A program made the translations under genes and the position numbers. Positions 9,688-18,622 of a DNA stretch of 64,000 bases are shown here, in pieces. The stretch covers positions 3,672-67,671 of the forward strand of contig DATAXP010000059.1 of the NCBI GenBank assembly GCA_036272935.1. The letters run 5' to 3'. Under the pieces are notes generated by a model. It searched no databases. It saw nothing but the letters and a program-made list of their open reading frames with translations, and was not told the origin of the DNA. Positions within the stretch are counted from its first letter, which is position 1; each line of letters starts with the position of its first letter. Origin of the DNA: DATAXP01 sp036272935. GTDB lineage: Bacteria > Planctomycetota > Planctomycetia > Pirellulales > PNKZ01.

Positions 9688-10365
9688 ATGATTGAAGCTG
9701 TGATGTTGCGTCGAACATTGGCCATCGTTGTGGCCATGCTGCTGCTGGGCACTTGGGCTGCCGTCGCTTTCGAGCCAACAGTGAAGCCCGAGCCAGCAAT
9801 CAAGCCGGATGCAACGACCAAGCCCGAGCCAGCAACTAAGCAAGGCGACGCTCCGGCCAAATCGAAAGCCACTGGTCGGAAGGGCCGCCACGTCACCGGC
9901 TTCACCCCCGAGCGCGAAGCGGCCGCGATGACCTTTGTGCGCATGCACCACGGCGAGTTGGCCGAATTGCTCGAACAGCTCAAGGAATCGAACCCGCAAG
10001 AGTACCAGCGGGCGATCCGCGACCTGTTCCAGTCGAGCGAGAAGTTGGCCCAGATCGAGGAGCGCAACCCGCATCGCTACGAGTTGGAGCTGCAAGATTG
10101 GAAGCTGAACTCACGCATCCAAGTGCTGGTCGCCCGGCTCACCATGCGCCGCGACCCCGTAGTCGAGCAAGAGTTGCGGCAGACGCTGGCCGAGCAGCTC
10201 GACATGCGCGAGCAACTGCTGGTCAACGACGAGGAGCGTGCCGAAGCCAAGCTGGCCGAGGCCCAGGAGCATCTGGCCCAGTTCCGCCGCAACCGCGAGC
10301 AATGGGTCGACCAGCGGCTCAACAAGCTACTCGATCAAACAACCGCCGAAACGCGGAAGAATTGA
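9688..10365 (+). CDS. Secreted helical protein, function unknown
   Basis: The ATG at 9688 follows AATTGAGG and begins a leader (MLRRTLAIVVAMLLLGTWAAVAF), so the 225-residue form is preferred to the longer frame from 9523. After the signal peptide comes a low-complexity KPEPA/KPDATTKPEPATK linker (residues about 30-55), then a highly charged, mainly helical region to the end rich in Glu, Gln, Arg and Leu (for example ELAELLEQLKESNP) that should form a coiled coil. It pairs with the membrane anti-sigma-like protein just upstream. A periplasmic sensing or structural role is conceivable but not shown. Confidence 0.6.
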   Translation: MIEAVMLRRTLAIVVAMLLLGTWAAVAFEPTVKPEPAIKPDATTKPEPATKQGDAPAKSKATGRKGRHVTGFTPEREAAAMTFVRMHHGELAELLEQLKESNPQEYQRAIRDLFQSSEKLAQIEERNPHRYELELQDWKLNSRIQVLVARLTMRRDPVVEQELRQTLAEQLDMREQLLVNDEERAEAKLAEAQEHLAQFRRNREQWVDQRLNKLLDQTTAETRKN

Positions 10366-10411
10366 CGTAACTTTTGGCAACTTTCCGCCAATTGAATCAC
10401 AGAACAGAACA

Positions 10412-10510
10412 GAAAAAAGGAGATAGGGGGATAGAGGAGATGTGGGAACGACGAGCAGTTAACTGCAGTCATCTCCACATCGCGTTTTATCCCCGCATCT
10501 CCCTTTCCGG
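10412..10510. repeat. Imperfect palindromic repeat element
   Basis: An imperfect inverted repeat sits between two same-strand genes: AAAGGAGATAGGGGGATA at 10417-10434 pairs with TATCCCCGCATCTCCCTTT at about 10487-10506. GATGTGG/CCACATC forms an inner stem. It looks like one of the dispersed hairpin elements common in this window and could also attenuate read-through. Confidence 0.6.
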
Positions 10511-10532
10511 GACGAAATAGGATTTCAAGCCG

Positions 10533-13220
10533 ATGAAGCGGATCATTCTTGCGAGTTTTCTGATCGGTGGCCTCAGTTTGCCGGCCGACGCTGCAGAAGT
10601 GCTTCGCCCGGCGAACCAGCGGTTCGCCTCGACCGCGACTGCCGAGGTGCCCGACCTGCAACGGCACGTGCTGCCACTGATGGGGCGCCTGGGGTGCAAC
10701 GGCCGCGCCTGCCACGGCTCGTTCCAGGGACAAGGTGGCTTCCGGCTCTCATTGTTCGGCTACGACTTCAAGATGGATCACGAAGCGCTTACCGCCGGCG
10801 AGCATCCGCGCGTCGATCCAAAGAAACCCGTTGAAAGCCTGATTCTCGCCAAGCCGACCGGCACCGACGATGACCACGGCGGCGGGCATCGCCTGGACGT
10901 CGGCAGTTGGCAGTACCGCATCCTGCTGCGATGGATCGAAGCCGGCGCCGCGCCGGTCGATGAAGCCACGTCGGCAAAATTCGATCGCCTGGAAGTCACG
11001 CCGCGCGAGATCGTGTTCGCCAAGACCGGCGAAAAAGCGCAGCTCAAGGCCATCTGCCACTGGTCCGATGGCACCGCCGAGGACGTGACGCCGCTGTGCC
11101 GCTTCCAGACCAGCGACGAAGCAGTGGCAAAGGTCGACGCCACCGGCCGGATTACGGTCGTCGGCAAGGGAGACACGCACATCGTCGCCTTCTACGACAA
11201 CGGCGTGGTGCCGGTGTCGGTGATGCTGCCGGTGAGCGATAAGAACGGCGAAAACTATCCGACCGTCCCGACGCCCACGAAGGTCGACGAACTGGTGGTC
11301 GCCAAGTTGCGGAAGCTGGGTGTGGTGCCTGCCGAAGTTTGCAGCGACTCCGAGTTCCTCCGCCGTGCGAGCCTGGATATCACCGGCACGCTGCCGACGG
11401 CCGAGGAGGTCGAAACATTCCTGGCCGATAAGTCGCCGAAGAAACGAGTCCGCAAGATCGACGAGCTGCTCGAACGCCCAGCCTACGCCGCCTGGTGGGC
11501 CACCAAGTTCTGCGACACCTGGGGCAATGCCGAGAGCCAACTGAAGAACATCGGCCCGCGCGATACGCTGGTCCCCGAGCAGTGGTACAACTGGGTCGAG
11601 CGCCGCGTTGCCGAGAACATGCACTACGACGACCTGGTCGAAGGCGTGGTGCTTGCCACGGGGCGCAGCTCCCCGGATCAATCGTTCGACGAATACTGCA
11701 CCGAGATGCGGTCGTATTTCTGCTCGAAGCCGACGGCCGACTACGCCGATCGCGAGACGATGCCTTGGTACTGGATGCGCCGCAACATGAAGAAGTCGAA
11801 CGAGAAGGCGCTCTCGTTCAGCTACGCGTTCCTCGGCGTCCGGCTGCAATGCGCCGAGTGCCACAAGCATCCGTTCGATCAGTGGAGCCAGTACGACTTC
11901 CAGCACTTCACGGCGTTCTTCGATCGCGTGACCACCGGCTACCCTGAGAAGGATCGCGAGAAAATGCGGGCCATGATGGTGTCGCTGAAGCTCGACGGCA
12001 AGAAGATCGGTCAGAAGGCGAAGGACGACATCCTGCGGGCGGCGGTCGACAAGGGAATGAACGTGCCGTTCGACGAGGTGTACATCGCCCGCAGCGAGCG
12101 GACGCGCGAGAAGGACAAGAGCAAAAACGACAAGGGCAAGCGCGTCGACGCCAGCCGTGTGATCACACCCAAGGTGCTCGGCGGCGACGAGCTGGTCGAT
12201 GCCTCGTACGACGATCCCCGCCAGCCGTTGATGGATTGGCTGCGTCAGAAGGATAATCCGTACTTTGCCCGGGCGCTGGTCAACCGGGTCTGGGCGCATT
12301 ACTTCAACGTCGGCATCGTCGAGCCGCCGGACGACATGAACCTGGCCAACGCGCCGAGCAACGCGGCATTGCTCGGTTGGCTCGCCGATGAGTTCATCGC
12401 CCACGATTACGACCTGAAATGGCTGCACCGCACGATCACCACGAGCCGCACCTATCAACTAAGCTGGAAGACGAACGCTACGAATGAATTCGATCTGCGC
12501 AACTTCAGCCACGCGGTGCCGCGGCGTCTGCCGGCCGAGGTGGTGCTCGACGCGGTGATGACGGCTACCGCCGGGGCCGACGAGCTGGCCAAGCGAAGCA
12601 ACGACCCCGCTGAGCTATGCGCGATCGGCATGTCGAAGGGTTACACGCGCCGCGGAGCGGGCGGCAATTATGCCTTGAGCGTGTTCGGCAAGCCGAAACG
12701 CGAAACTCCCTGCGATTGCGAGCGCTCCAACGAACCGTCGCTGCTGCAAACGGTTTATCTGCGCAACGACGAGGAGATGTTCGATCTGATCGAACGCAAC
12801 GACGGCTGGCTGAAGCACGCGACCAAGGGCATGAAACGGCCGAATGACTCGGCCTTGAAGGCACGCGACGATCGCATCGACCAGCTCGCGTCGCGCGTCA
12901 AGCAGACGGACGAGAAATTCGACAAGAACAAGGACAATCGCCACCGTGCGAAGCTCGACGACGAGCGACGACGGATTAAATCCGAGCTGGCAAAGCTCGA
13001 GGCCGAACGCAAGTCGGAAGCCGACGCCCAGGCTGCCGCGACCACCAAGGCCGCCGACCTGGTGCGCCAAGCGTACCTGCGCACGTTCAGCCGGCAACCG
13101 TCGGAGAAAGAACTGGCACGTGCCGACGAGTACCTGGCACAGTCGCCCGACCTCGCCAGCGGCCTGCGCGACCTGTTGTGGGCGCTGATGAACTCGAAGG
13201 AATTTGTCGTCAACCATTGA
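10533..13220 (+). CDS. DUF1549/DUF1553 protein with Big_2-like domain
   Basis: The 895-residue exported protein (signal peptide IILASFLIGGLSLPADA) starts with a cytochrome-like segment whose haem-type motif is CNGRACH (C-x4-C-H, not C-x2-C-H). A bacterial Ig-like (Big_2) domain follows around residues 150-235 (LEVTPREIVF to VVPVSVMLPV). DUF1549 comes next (RRASLDITGTLPTAEEVETF), then a CAECHKHPFDQWSQ motif, then DUF1553 (FARALVNRVWAHYFNVGI). The C-terminal quarter contains a charged coiled-coil insert (about residues 775-850). This is the PSCyt/PSD type, paired with DUF1501 downstream at a 61-bp gap. The role is unknown, but the pair is usually exported and haem-bearing. Confidence 0.9.
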   Translation: MKRIILASFLIGGLSLPADAAEVLRPANQRFASTATAEVPDLQRHVLPLMGRLGCNGRACHGSFQGQGGFRLSLFGYDFKMDHEALTAGEHPRVDPKKPVESLILAKPTGTDDDHGGGHRLDVGSWQYRILLRWIEAGAAPVDEATSAKFDRLEVTPREIVFAKTGEKAQLKAICHWSDGTAEDVTPLCRFQTSDEAVAKVDATGRITVVGKGDTHIVAFYDNGVVPVSVMLPVSDKNGENYPTVPTPTKVDELVVAKLRKLGVVPAEVCSDSEFLRRASLDITGTLPTAEEVETFLADKSPKKRVRKIDELLERPAYAAWWATKFCDTWGNAESQLKNIGPRDTLVPEQWYNWVERRVAENMHYDDLVEGVVLATGRSSPDQSFDEYCTEMRSYFCSKPTADYADRETMPWYWMRRNMKKSNEKALSFSYAFLGVRLQCAECHKHPFDQWSQYDFQHFTAFFDRVTTGYPEKDREKMRAMMVSLKLDGKKIGQKAKDDILRAAVDKGMNVPFDEVYIARSERTREKDKSKNDKGKRVDASRVITPKVLGGDELVDASYDDPRQPLMDWLRQKDNPYFARALVNRVWAHYFNVGIVEPPDDMNLANAPSNAALLGWLADEFIAHDYDLKWLHRTITTSRTYQLSWKTNATNEFDLRNFSHAVPRRLPAEVVLDAVMTATAGADELAKRSNDPAELCAIGMSKGYTRRGAGGNYALSVFGKPKRETPCDCERSNEPSLLQTVYLRNDEEMFDLIERNDGWLKHATKGMKRPNDSALKARDDRIDQLASRVKQTDEKFDKNKDNRHRAKLDDERRRIKSELAKLEAERKSEADAQAAATTKAADLVRQAYLRTFSRQPSEKELARADEYLAQSPDLASGLRDLLWALMNSKEFVVNH

Positions 13221-13281
13221 TCGCCCACTGCTTTTATTCATCACTCAACCCACAATTCATAACTCTGTAGGAACCGTTCCC

Positions 13282-14607
13282 ATGTCCAACCCTCGTTTCT
13301 GTGACGGATTTCGACGCCGCGACGTACTGAAAGTCGGCGTGCTCGGCGGGCTGGGGCTGAACCTGGTTGACTACCTGCGGATGGCCAAGGCTGCCACGGT
13401 TGGTAGTGATCCAGCCGCCAACGATGGCACGGGCAACAAGCCCAAGGCCAAGGCCGCCATCTACATTCGCCTCGGCGGCGGGCCGACGCACATGGACACC
13501 TTCGACCTCAAGCCCGAGGCACCGGCCGAGTACCGCGGGCAACTCAAGCCGATCAAGACCAACGTCGCCGGCATGGAAATCTCCGAGCAGATGCCGCTCT
13601 TGGCCAAGTGTGCCGACAAGTTCACCATCCTGCGCGGCGTGAGCCACACGCTGGCCGCTCACGAGCTGGGGAGCAAGTACCTGCTCACCGGCAACCGTCC
13701 GCTGCCGTCGCTGGAGTTCCCGGCCATCGGCTCCGTGGTCGCCAAGGAACTGCAAAGCCCCGACGATCTGCCGCCGTACGTCGCCATCCCCAACTCTTAT
13801 CAAGGCCCGGGCTACCTCGGCCTGCCTTACGGTGCATTCTCGACGAACACCACGCCGCGCATGGGCCAAAAATTTTCGGTCCGTGGCATCTCGCTCCAAG
13901 AAGGAATGACGATCGACCAGGTGAGCCGCCGCGAGAAGCTGCTGGCCAGTGTCGATACCACGTTCCGCAAGATCGAGGAGCGCAGCGACGTGCTGGCCGG
14001 GCTCGACGAGTTCTCCGAGCAGGCGTACGCCATGATCAGCTCCAGCCGCGCCCGGCAGGCGTTTGACATCGGCAAAGAGCCGGAAAGCATCGTTCAGCGC
14101 TTCGGCGATGGGGAAACCAACCAAGGCGCGCTGCTCGCCTGCCGGCTGATCGAAGCGGGTGCCCGTTTCGTCACCATTCAGACCGGCAAATGGGACATGC
14201 ACGAAGGCATTTACACGCGGCTCGAAAAGGAAATTCCGGCACTCGACCGCAGCCTCTCGGCATTGCTCACCACGCTCGAAGAGCGCGGCCTGTTGGAAAC
14301 CACTGCCATCATGGTCAGCGGCGAATTTGGCCGCACCCCGAAGATCAACCAACGTGGCGGCCGTGATCACTGGCCGCGGGCGATGTTCTGCCTGATGGCC
14401 GGTGGCGGGATGAAGACGGGCCAGGTGATCGGCTCTAGCGATGAGCTGGGCCAAGGCCCGGCCGGCGACGCCATCGCGCCAGACGACGTGGCCTATTCGC
14501 TGTTCCACGCCTTGGGCATCAACCCGCACAAGGAATATCACACCAACACCGGCCGCCCGGTGATGATCTCGCGCGAAGGCAAGCTGATCGAACCGCTGTT
14601 CGCGTAG
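13282..14607 (+). CDS. DUF1501 domain-containing exported protein
   Basis: The ATG at 13282 follows GTAGGAACC and begins a twin-arginine-like leader (RRRDVLKVGVLGGLGLNL); the extra residues of the longer frame from 13204 overlap the upstream gene and look non-coding. The 441-residue product has DUF1501 landmarks: LGGGPTHMDTFDLKPEAP near the N-terminus, MVSGEFGRTPKINQRGGRDH and the closing GINPHKEYHTNTGRP. It is the partner of the DUF1549/DUF1553 protein just upstream. The fold belongs to the alkaline phosphatase superfamily; the substrate is unknown. Confidence 0.9.
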   Translation: MSNPRFCDGFRRRDVLKVGVLGGLGLNLVDYLRMAKAATVGSDPAANDGTGNKPKAKAAIYIRLGGGPTHMDTFDLKPEAPAEYRGQLKPIKTNVAGMEISEQMPLLAKCADKFTILRGVSHTLAAHELGSKYLLTGNRPLPSLEFPAIGSVVAKELQSPDDLPPYVAIPNSYQGPGYLGLPYGAFSTNTTPRMGQKFSVRGISLQEGMTIDQVSRREKLLASVDTTFRKIEERSDVLAGLDEFSEQAYAMISSSRARQAFDIGKEPESIVQRFGDGETNQGALLACRLIEAGARFVTIQTGKWDMHEGIYTRLEKEIPALDRSLSALLTTLEERGLLETTAIMVSGEFGRTPKINQRGGRDHWPRAMFCLMAGGGMKTGQVIGSSDELGQGPAGDAIAPDDVAYSLFHALGINPHKEYHTNTGRPVMISREGKLIEPLFA

Positions 14608-14730
14608 CGACTCCCGAGGCTTTTGTTGTGGGAGGCGAATCCTTTCGCCGACCTACAGTGTCGCTCGGCGGGCTGCTATGCTGGGACGACCTTCATATTT
14701 GGTCGTCCACGCGCACCCACGATCGACACC

Positions 14731-16029
14731 ATGACCGCACCTGTCGCGCCGCGCGTCCCCGCGCAAGCCTGGGTCGTGACCGTGGCCGGCATGGTCGTGA
14801 ACCTCTGCCTGGGCATCCTTTATGCCTGGAGCGTGTGGAAGGCGAACCTGATCGCCACGGCCGAGCATCCCGCTGGCAGCCCCATGTCCGGGCTCGACGC
14901 CGGCTGGTCGTACTGGACCGACGCACAAGCCACCTGGGCCTACGCCATCTGCGGCGTGACGTTTGCCGTGTTCATGATCCCCGGCGGGTTGGTGCAAGAT
15001 AAGCTCGGCCCGCGCATCGGGGCGACGCTCAGCGGCCTGCTGCTCGGGGCGGGCTGCGTGCTGGCCGGGCTGATGAAGTCGTACCTCGGCCTGATCGTCG
15101 GCTTCGGCCTGCTGGGGGGCATCGGCATGGGACTGGGGTACGCCGCCGCGACGCCCGCGGCGCTGAAGTGGTTTCCGGCGCATCGCCGCGGGCTGGTCGT
15201 CGGCCTGGTCGTCAGCGGTTACGGCGGCGCGGCGATCTACATCGCGCCGCTGGCCAAATACTTGATCGCCGAGCATGGCATTTCGGGCAGTTTTATCGGG
15301 CTGGGATTGTTGTTCGCCACGGTGATCGTCATCGCCGCGCGGTTCCTGGTCGCACCGCCCGAGGGTTACACGGTAGCGGCACTGCCAGCGTCGAGCACCG
15401 CCGCACAGCCCGCGGCGATGACTGCAACGCAATGGCCCGTGTCGTCGATGGTCGGCACCTGGCAGTTTTTCGCATTGGTGTTTCTGTTCATCGGCTCGGC
15501 GCAGTCCGGCCTGTTGGTGATCGCCAACGCCACGCCGATGCTCAACGCCACCGCCCAGAAAAGCGCCTTGTTCGCCGCGCATGGCTGGCTGCTGGCGTCG
15601 TTCGGCGGACTGGTGAACGCCGCCGGCCGCATCGCCACCGGCATCTACTCCGACCGCATCGGCCGGGCCAACGCCTACATCGTCAATGGCGGCATCTCGG
15701 CGGTCTGCCTGTTTCTGATGCCTTGGATCATGCAGTCGGGAAGCGTGGCTCTGCTGTTCGCGGCGGTCGGCATCGCCTACTGGCAATACGGCGGCGGACT
15801 GTCGATCATGCCCGCCATAACAGCCGACTATTTTGGCACCAAGGACCTGGGGCTGAAATACGGCTTGGTGTTCATCGGCTGGGGGATCGCGTTCTTCGTC
15901 CCGCAGTTGGCCGGCTACATCAAGGACACCACCGGCAGCCTCGATAACGCGTTCTATCTCTCGGGGGCGTTGCTCGTTGCCGCATTGGGCCTGGCGCGCC
16001 TCACGTATCGCCCGCAGTTGCCGCAGTAA
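14731..16029 (+). CDS. MFS transporter, oxalate/formate antiporter (OFA)-like
   Basis: The ATG at 14731 begins a hydrophilic N-terminus followed by the first helix with NLCLGILYAWSVWKANL, a hallmark of the OFA subfamily. The 432-residue product has about 12 membrane helices. Segment 2-3 reads PGGLVQDKLGPRIGATLSGLL (MFS motif A-like), and there is an equivalent in the second half (ATGIYSDRIGRANAYI). The substrate is likely a small carboxylate, by family only. No enzyme for oxalate or formate is beside it. The longer frame from 14623 crosses non-coding-looking sequence. Confidence 0.8.
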   Translation: MTAPVAPRVPAQAWVVTVAGMVVNLCLGILYAWSVWKANLIATAEHPAGSPMSGLDAGWSYWTDAQATWAYAICGVTFAVFMIPGGLVQDKLGPRIGATLSGLLLGAGCVLAGLMKSYLGLIVGFGLLGGIGMGLGYAAATPAALKWFPAHRRGLVVGLVVSGYGGAAIYIAPLAKYLIAEHGISGSFIGLGLLFATVIVIAARFLVAPPEGYTVAALPASSTAAQPAAMTATQWPVSSMVGTWQFFALVFLFIGSAQSGLLVIANATPMLNATAQKSALFAAHGWLLASFGGLVNAAGRIATGIYSDRIGRANAYIVNGGISAVCLFLMPWIMQSGSVALLFAAVGIAYWQYGGGLSIMPAITADYFGTKDLGLKYGLVFIGWGIAFFVPQLAGYIKDTTGSLDNAFYLSGALLVAALGLARLTYRPQLPQ

Positions 16030-16292
16030 GAGGGCTGTGGAAGCATTGGGGATTACGAGCAAAGTTGCGTACCACCGGCTGCTTGCCAGCCAGTGCATGG
16101 AAAATCGCAACAACACTGGCAGACGAGCGCGTTTCGCAACGGTGTGGCGTCCTGTCGGGGTGCCATGTCCACGCTCGTCGCGGACATGCTCACGCAAGCG
16201 TGAGCATGGCACCCGACCTCGCCGCTACAGCTAGCTGGAAAGCGCTCTGGCTGCCAGTGGCACCCGAATACTCAACAGGCCTGCCACCACAC
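16030..16292. repeat. Intergenic region with compound palindrome
   Basis: This gap between convergent genes contains a branched palindrome at 16155-16216. An outer stem GGGTGCCATG/CATGGCACCC encloses two hairpins: CATGTCC...GGACATG (16164-16188) and CATGCTCACGC-AA-GCGTGAGCATG (16185-16208). The rest (16030-16154 and 16217-16292) shows shorter CACTGGCAG/CTGCCAGTG repeats and no convincing gene. It may terminate transcription from both sides. Confidence 0.7.
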
Positions 16293-17126
16293 TCAGCTCG
16301 GCTTGCGATACACGAAGCAACCATAGCGCATCAGCCCACGCCGGTAGGCATCGAGAATCATCTGGAAGCGGTCGAGGAACCGTTCCATGTTGCGGATTCG
16401 CCGGGCGATCACGCGCACGCCGCTGCGCTCAACGCGCTCGTGGCACACTTCCCAAGTCCGGGCGATCTGGTCGGTCCAATCGTCGTACGACACGCTCATC
16501 AGTCCGGCATCGCTCATCCAGGTGCCGTACTCACGGCGCGAGCCCAGCGAAGCGCACAAGAATCCTTCCCCGACGAGCCGCACCTGCTCAGCCGCCTCGG
16601 CGCTCAGGTCGTCGCTGCCGGCCAGCCAGGCACAAATCGCCATGCGTCCGCCGGGCTTCAACCACTCGGCGGCGCGCCGGAAGAAGCGCGGCTTGTCGAA
16701 CAGGTGCTCGGTGCACTCGATACTCCAGACCACGTCGAAGCTCGCGGCGGGAAACTCGATCTTTTCCGCATCGGCGCGCAGGAACCGCACCTGGCCACTC
16801 ACGCGCTGCCAGCGCGCCGTCGTGGCCGCCCACACGCGCTGCACCGGGCTGAGCGTGATGCCGGTCACGTCGCAACCGGCCGCACGGGCCAGGTGGATCG
16901 ACGAGCCTCCCATGCCGCAGCCGACGTCGAGCACGCGCTGGCCGCGCTCGATGCCCGCGCGCTCGATCATCGCCTCGACGAGCCTGCTTTGGGCCGCCTT
17001 CGGCGACGCTTCACGATCCCATAGCCCATGATGGATGTGTACGCCCCACAGCAGCCGATAGAACGGCGTCGCCCAATCGTAATGGTGCTGGATATCAGCT
17101 TTCGACACCGTAGGACAGTCGATCAT
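16293..17126 (-). CDS. SAM-dependent methyltransferase, tocopherol/UbiE-like
   Basis: The 277-residue product carries class I methyltransferase motif I RVLDVGCGMGGSSIHLA (about residues 64-80), post-motif DVTGITLSP and motif II/III segments FDVVWSIECTEHLF and LKPGGRMAICAWLAG. The N-terminal HHYDWATPFYRLLWGVHIHHG resembles gamma-tocopherol and small-molecule (glycine/sarcosine-type) methyltransferases. The cosubstrate SAM is secure; the acceptor is not. It is transcribed in the same direction as the ligase-like gene upstream, separated by a hairpin repeat, and converges on the MFS gene. Confidence 0.8.
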   Translation of the reverse strand: MIDCPTVSKADIQHHYDWATPFYRLLWGVHIHHGLWDREASPKAAQSRLVEAMIERAGIERGQRVLDVGCGMGGSSIHLARAAGCDVTGITLSPVQRVWAATTARWQRVSGQVRFLRADAEKIEFPAASFDVVWSIECTEHLFDKPRFFRRAAEWLKPGGRMAICAWLAGSDDLSAEAAEQVRLVGEGFLCASLGSRREYGTWMSDAGLMSVSYDDWTDQIARTWEVCHERVERSGVRVIARRIRNMERFLDRFQMILDAYRRGLMRYGCFVYRKPS

Positions 17127-17132
17127 GCTCGT

Positions 17133-17171
17133 CTCCCCTCTCCCCTTGCGGGAGAGGGGCCGGGGGGTGAG
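17133..17171. repeat. GC-rich hairpin repeat
   Basis: CCCCTCTCCC (17135-17144) and GGGAGAGGGG (17150-17159) form a perfect 10-bp stem with a 5-nt loop, followed by a GGGG-rich tail. It lies in the 48-bp gap between the ligase-like and methyltransferase genes. Hairpins of this type are dispersed in many bacterial genomes. Confidence 0.7.
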
Positions 17172-17174
17172 GGG

Positions 17175-18467
17175 TTATGTTTCAACGTTCAACGCACCGC
17201 GGCGATCGACGAACCGCCGCCCTTTGCCGTCGAAGCGCGGCAACGACGTCAGTGGCACACAAATGACGTCGACTTTCAATCCCAAGCGAATCTGCAACTC
17301 CTCGGCAATGCGCTGCGGTTGATCGAGGCGGTCTTCCACCTCGATCGTGAGTTGATCCATCTCGCCCGCGCGGCTGGCGATCATTCGGTACTCGAGCACC
17401 TCGGGAAAGCTGCGCAGGATCTGCTCGATGGCGCTGGGGTAGATGTTCACGCCACGGATGATGAGCATGTCGTCGCTGCGACCGAGGATGCCGCCGGGCA
17501 GCAGCACGAACCGGCAGGGCTCGTCGTGCTGCCACATGGGGCGCACCAGGTCGCCGGTGCGGTAGCGAATCACCGGGCAGCCGACGCGCCCAAGGTTCGT
17601 GAGCACCAGCTCCGCCAGTTCTCCTTCGCCGGCCGGCTGACCGGTTTCGACCGACAAGAACTCGGCAAGGAATTCGCTCTCGAGCACGTGCAGCCCGCGG
17701 CGCGCGCGATCGGTGTATCCCCAGGGCCCCACTTCGCTGCCCCCGCCGTGGTCGACGACCTTCGCACCCCAAGCCGCTTCGATGCGTTCGCGGATCGCCG
17801 CGACCGACCCGCCCGGCTCGCCCGAGAGCACCAGCTTACGCACGTTCCACTCGGCGACGTCGATCTTGCGCTCGGCGGCCACCTCGGCCATGTGCAGCGC
17901 ATAGCTTGGCGTGCAAAAGACCACGGTGGCCTGCGATGAGCGGATCAGCTCCAGCCGCACCAGCGTGTTCATGCCCCCGAGCGGGATCATCAGGCAGCCA
18001 CGGGCCGCGGCAGCGTCGAACGCGCTCCAGAAACCCACGAATGGCCCGAACGAGAACGCCATCGCCACCGTGTCGTCGGCGGTAATCTCGGCCGCGTCGA
18101 GCACGTATTGCCAGCAGTCGATCCACCACGCCCAATCGTCGGCGGTGTCGAGCACGGCCAACGGCCTGCCGTGCGTGCCCGAGGTTTGATGGAACCGCAC
18201 GTAGCGGTCGCGGGCGAACGTCAGGTTCGCCGGCAATACACTGGTTCCGCCCGGCCCCAGCAACTCTTCCTTGAACGTGTACGGCAGCGCCGCCAGCTCG
18301 TCGAGCGAGCGCAGCGGCAATTCCACGTCGGCGAGCTTCTCGGCATAGAAGCGATTGGCCGGCAGCAGGCGCGCCAACAGATCGTTCAGGCGGCGAAGCT
18401 GCTCGGCATCGAGCGCTTCGGGATCGAGCGACGCGAGCCGCTGGCGCTGTTCGTGCGACGTGGGCAT
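17175..18467 (-). CDS. Phenylacetate-CoA ligase family (AMP-forming)
   Basis: The ATG at 18467 begins a plausible soluble protein; codons upstream to 18623 run through a dispersed repeat and are rejected. The 430-residue product has the AMP-binding P-loop HQTSGTHGRPLAV, the adenylate-binding DHGGGSEVGPWGY, the YRTGDLV segment and LGRSDDMLIIRGVNIYP, with the C-terminal lysine region FDGKGRRF. This is the PaaK-like layout: ATP-dependent activation of a carboxylic acid to an acyl-CoA, or adenylation alone. The true acid is unknown. The adjacent methyltransferase is in the same orientation and they may act together. Confidence 0.8.
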   Translation of the reverse strand: MPTSHEQRQRLASLDPEALDAEQLRRLNDLLARLLPANRFYAEKLADVELPLRSLDELAALPYTFKEELLGPGGTSVLPANLTFARDRYVRFHQTSGTHGRPLAVLDTADDWAWWIDCWQYVLDAAEITADDTVAMAFSFGPFVGFWSAFDAAAARGCLMIPLGGMNTLVRLELIRSSQATVVFCTPSYALHMAEVAAERKIDVAEWNVRKLVLSGEPGGSVAAIRERIEAAWGAKVVDHGGGSEVGPWGYTDRARRGLHVLESEFLAEFLSVETGQPAGEGELAELVLTNLGRVGCPVIRYRTGDLVRPMWQHDEPCRFVLLPGGILGRSDDMLIIRGVNIYPSAIEQILRSFPEVLEYRMIASRAGEMDQLTIEVEDRLDQPQRIAEELQIRLGLKVDVICVPLTSLPRFDGKGRRFVDRRGALNVET

Positions 18468-18591
18468 GTGGTAATCATAGAAACGCCTGGGAACTTCGAC
18501 TAGTTGCCAGCAGCCGCATCTCTGCCCTGCCGCCGAGCGCCGTGCTACAGTTGAACACGAATCGAGAAACCTCAGATGTGAGATTTGGAAT

Positions 18592-18615
18592 CCCCAGCCC
18601 CTAGTCCCCAGCCCC
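18592..18615. repeat. Dispersed repeat, copy A of the GGGGCTGGGGACTA element
   Basis: A 24-base stretch here is the exact reverse complement of 30358-30381. It lies between the ligase-like gene and the divergent MFS gene. The second copy sits inside a coding sequence (see findings). Confidence 0.75.
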
Positions 18616-18622
18616 CTCCGCA

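Noticed and set aside
17133..17171. Considered as CRISPR-like repeat
   Set aside because: A single hairpin with no regularly spaced repeats or spacers.
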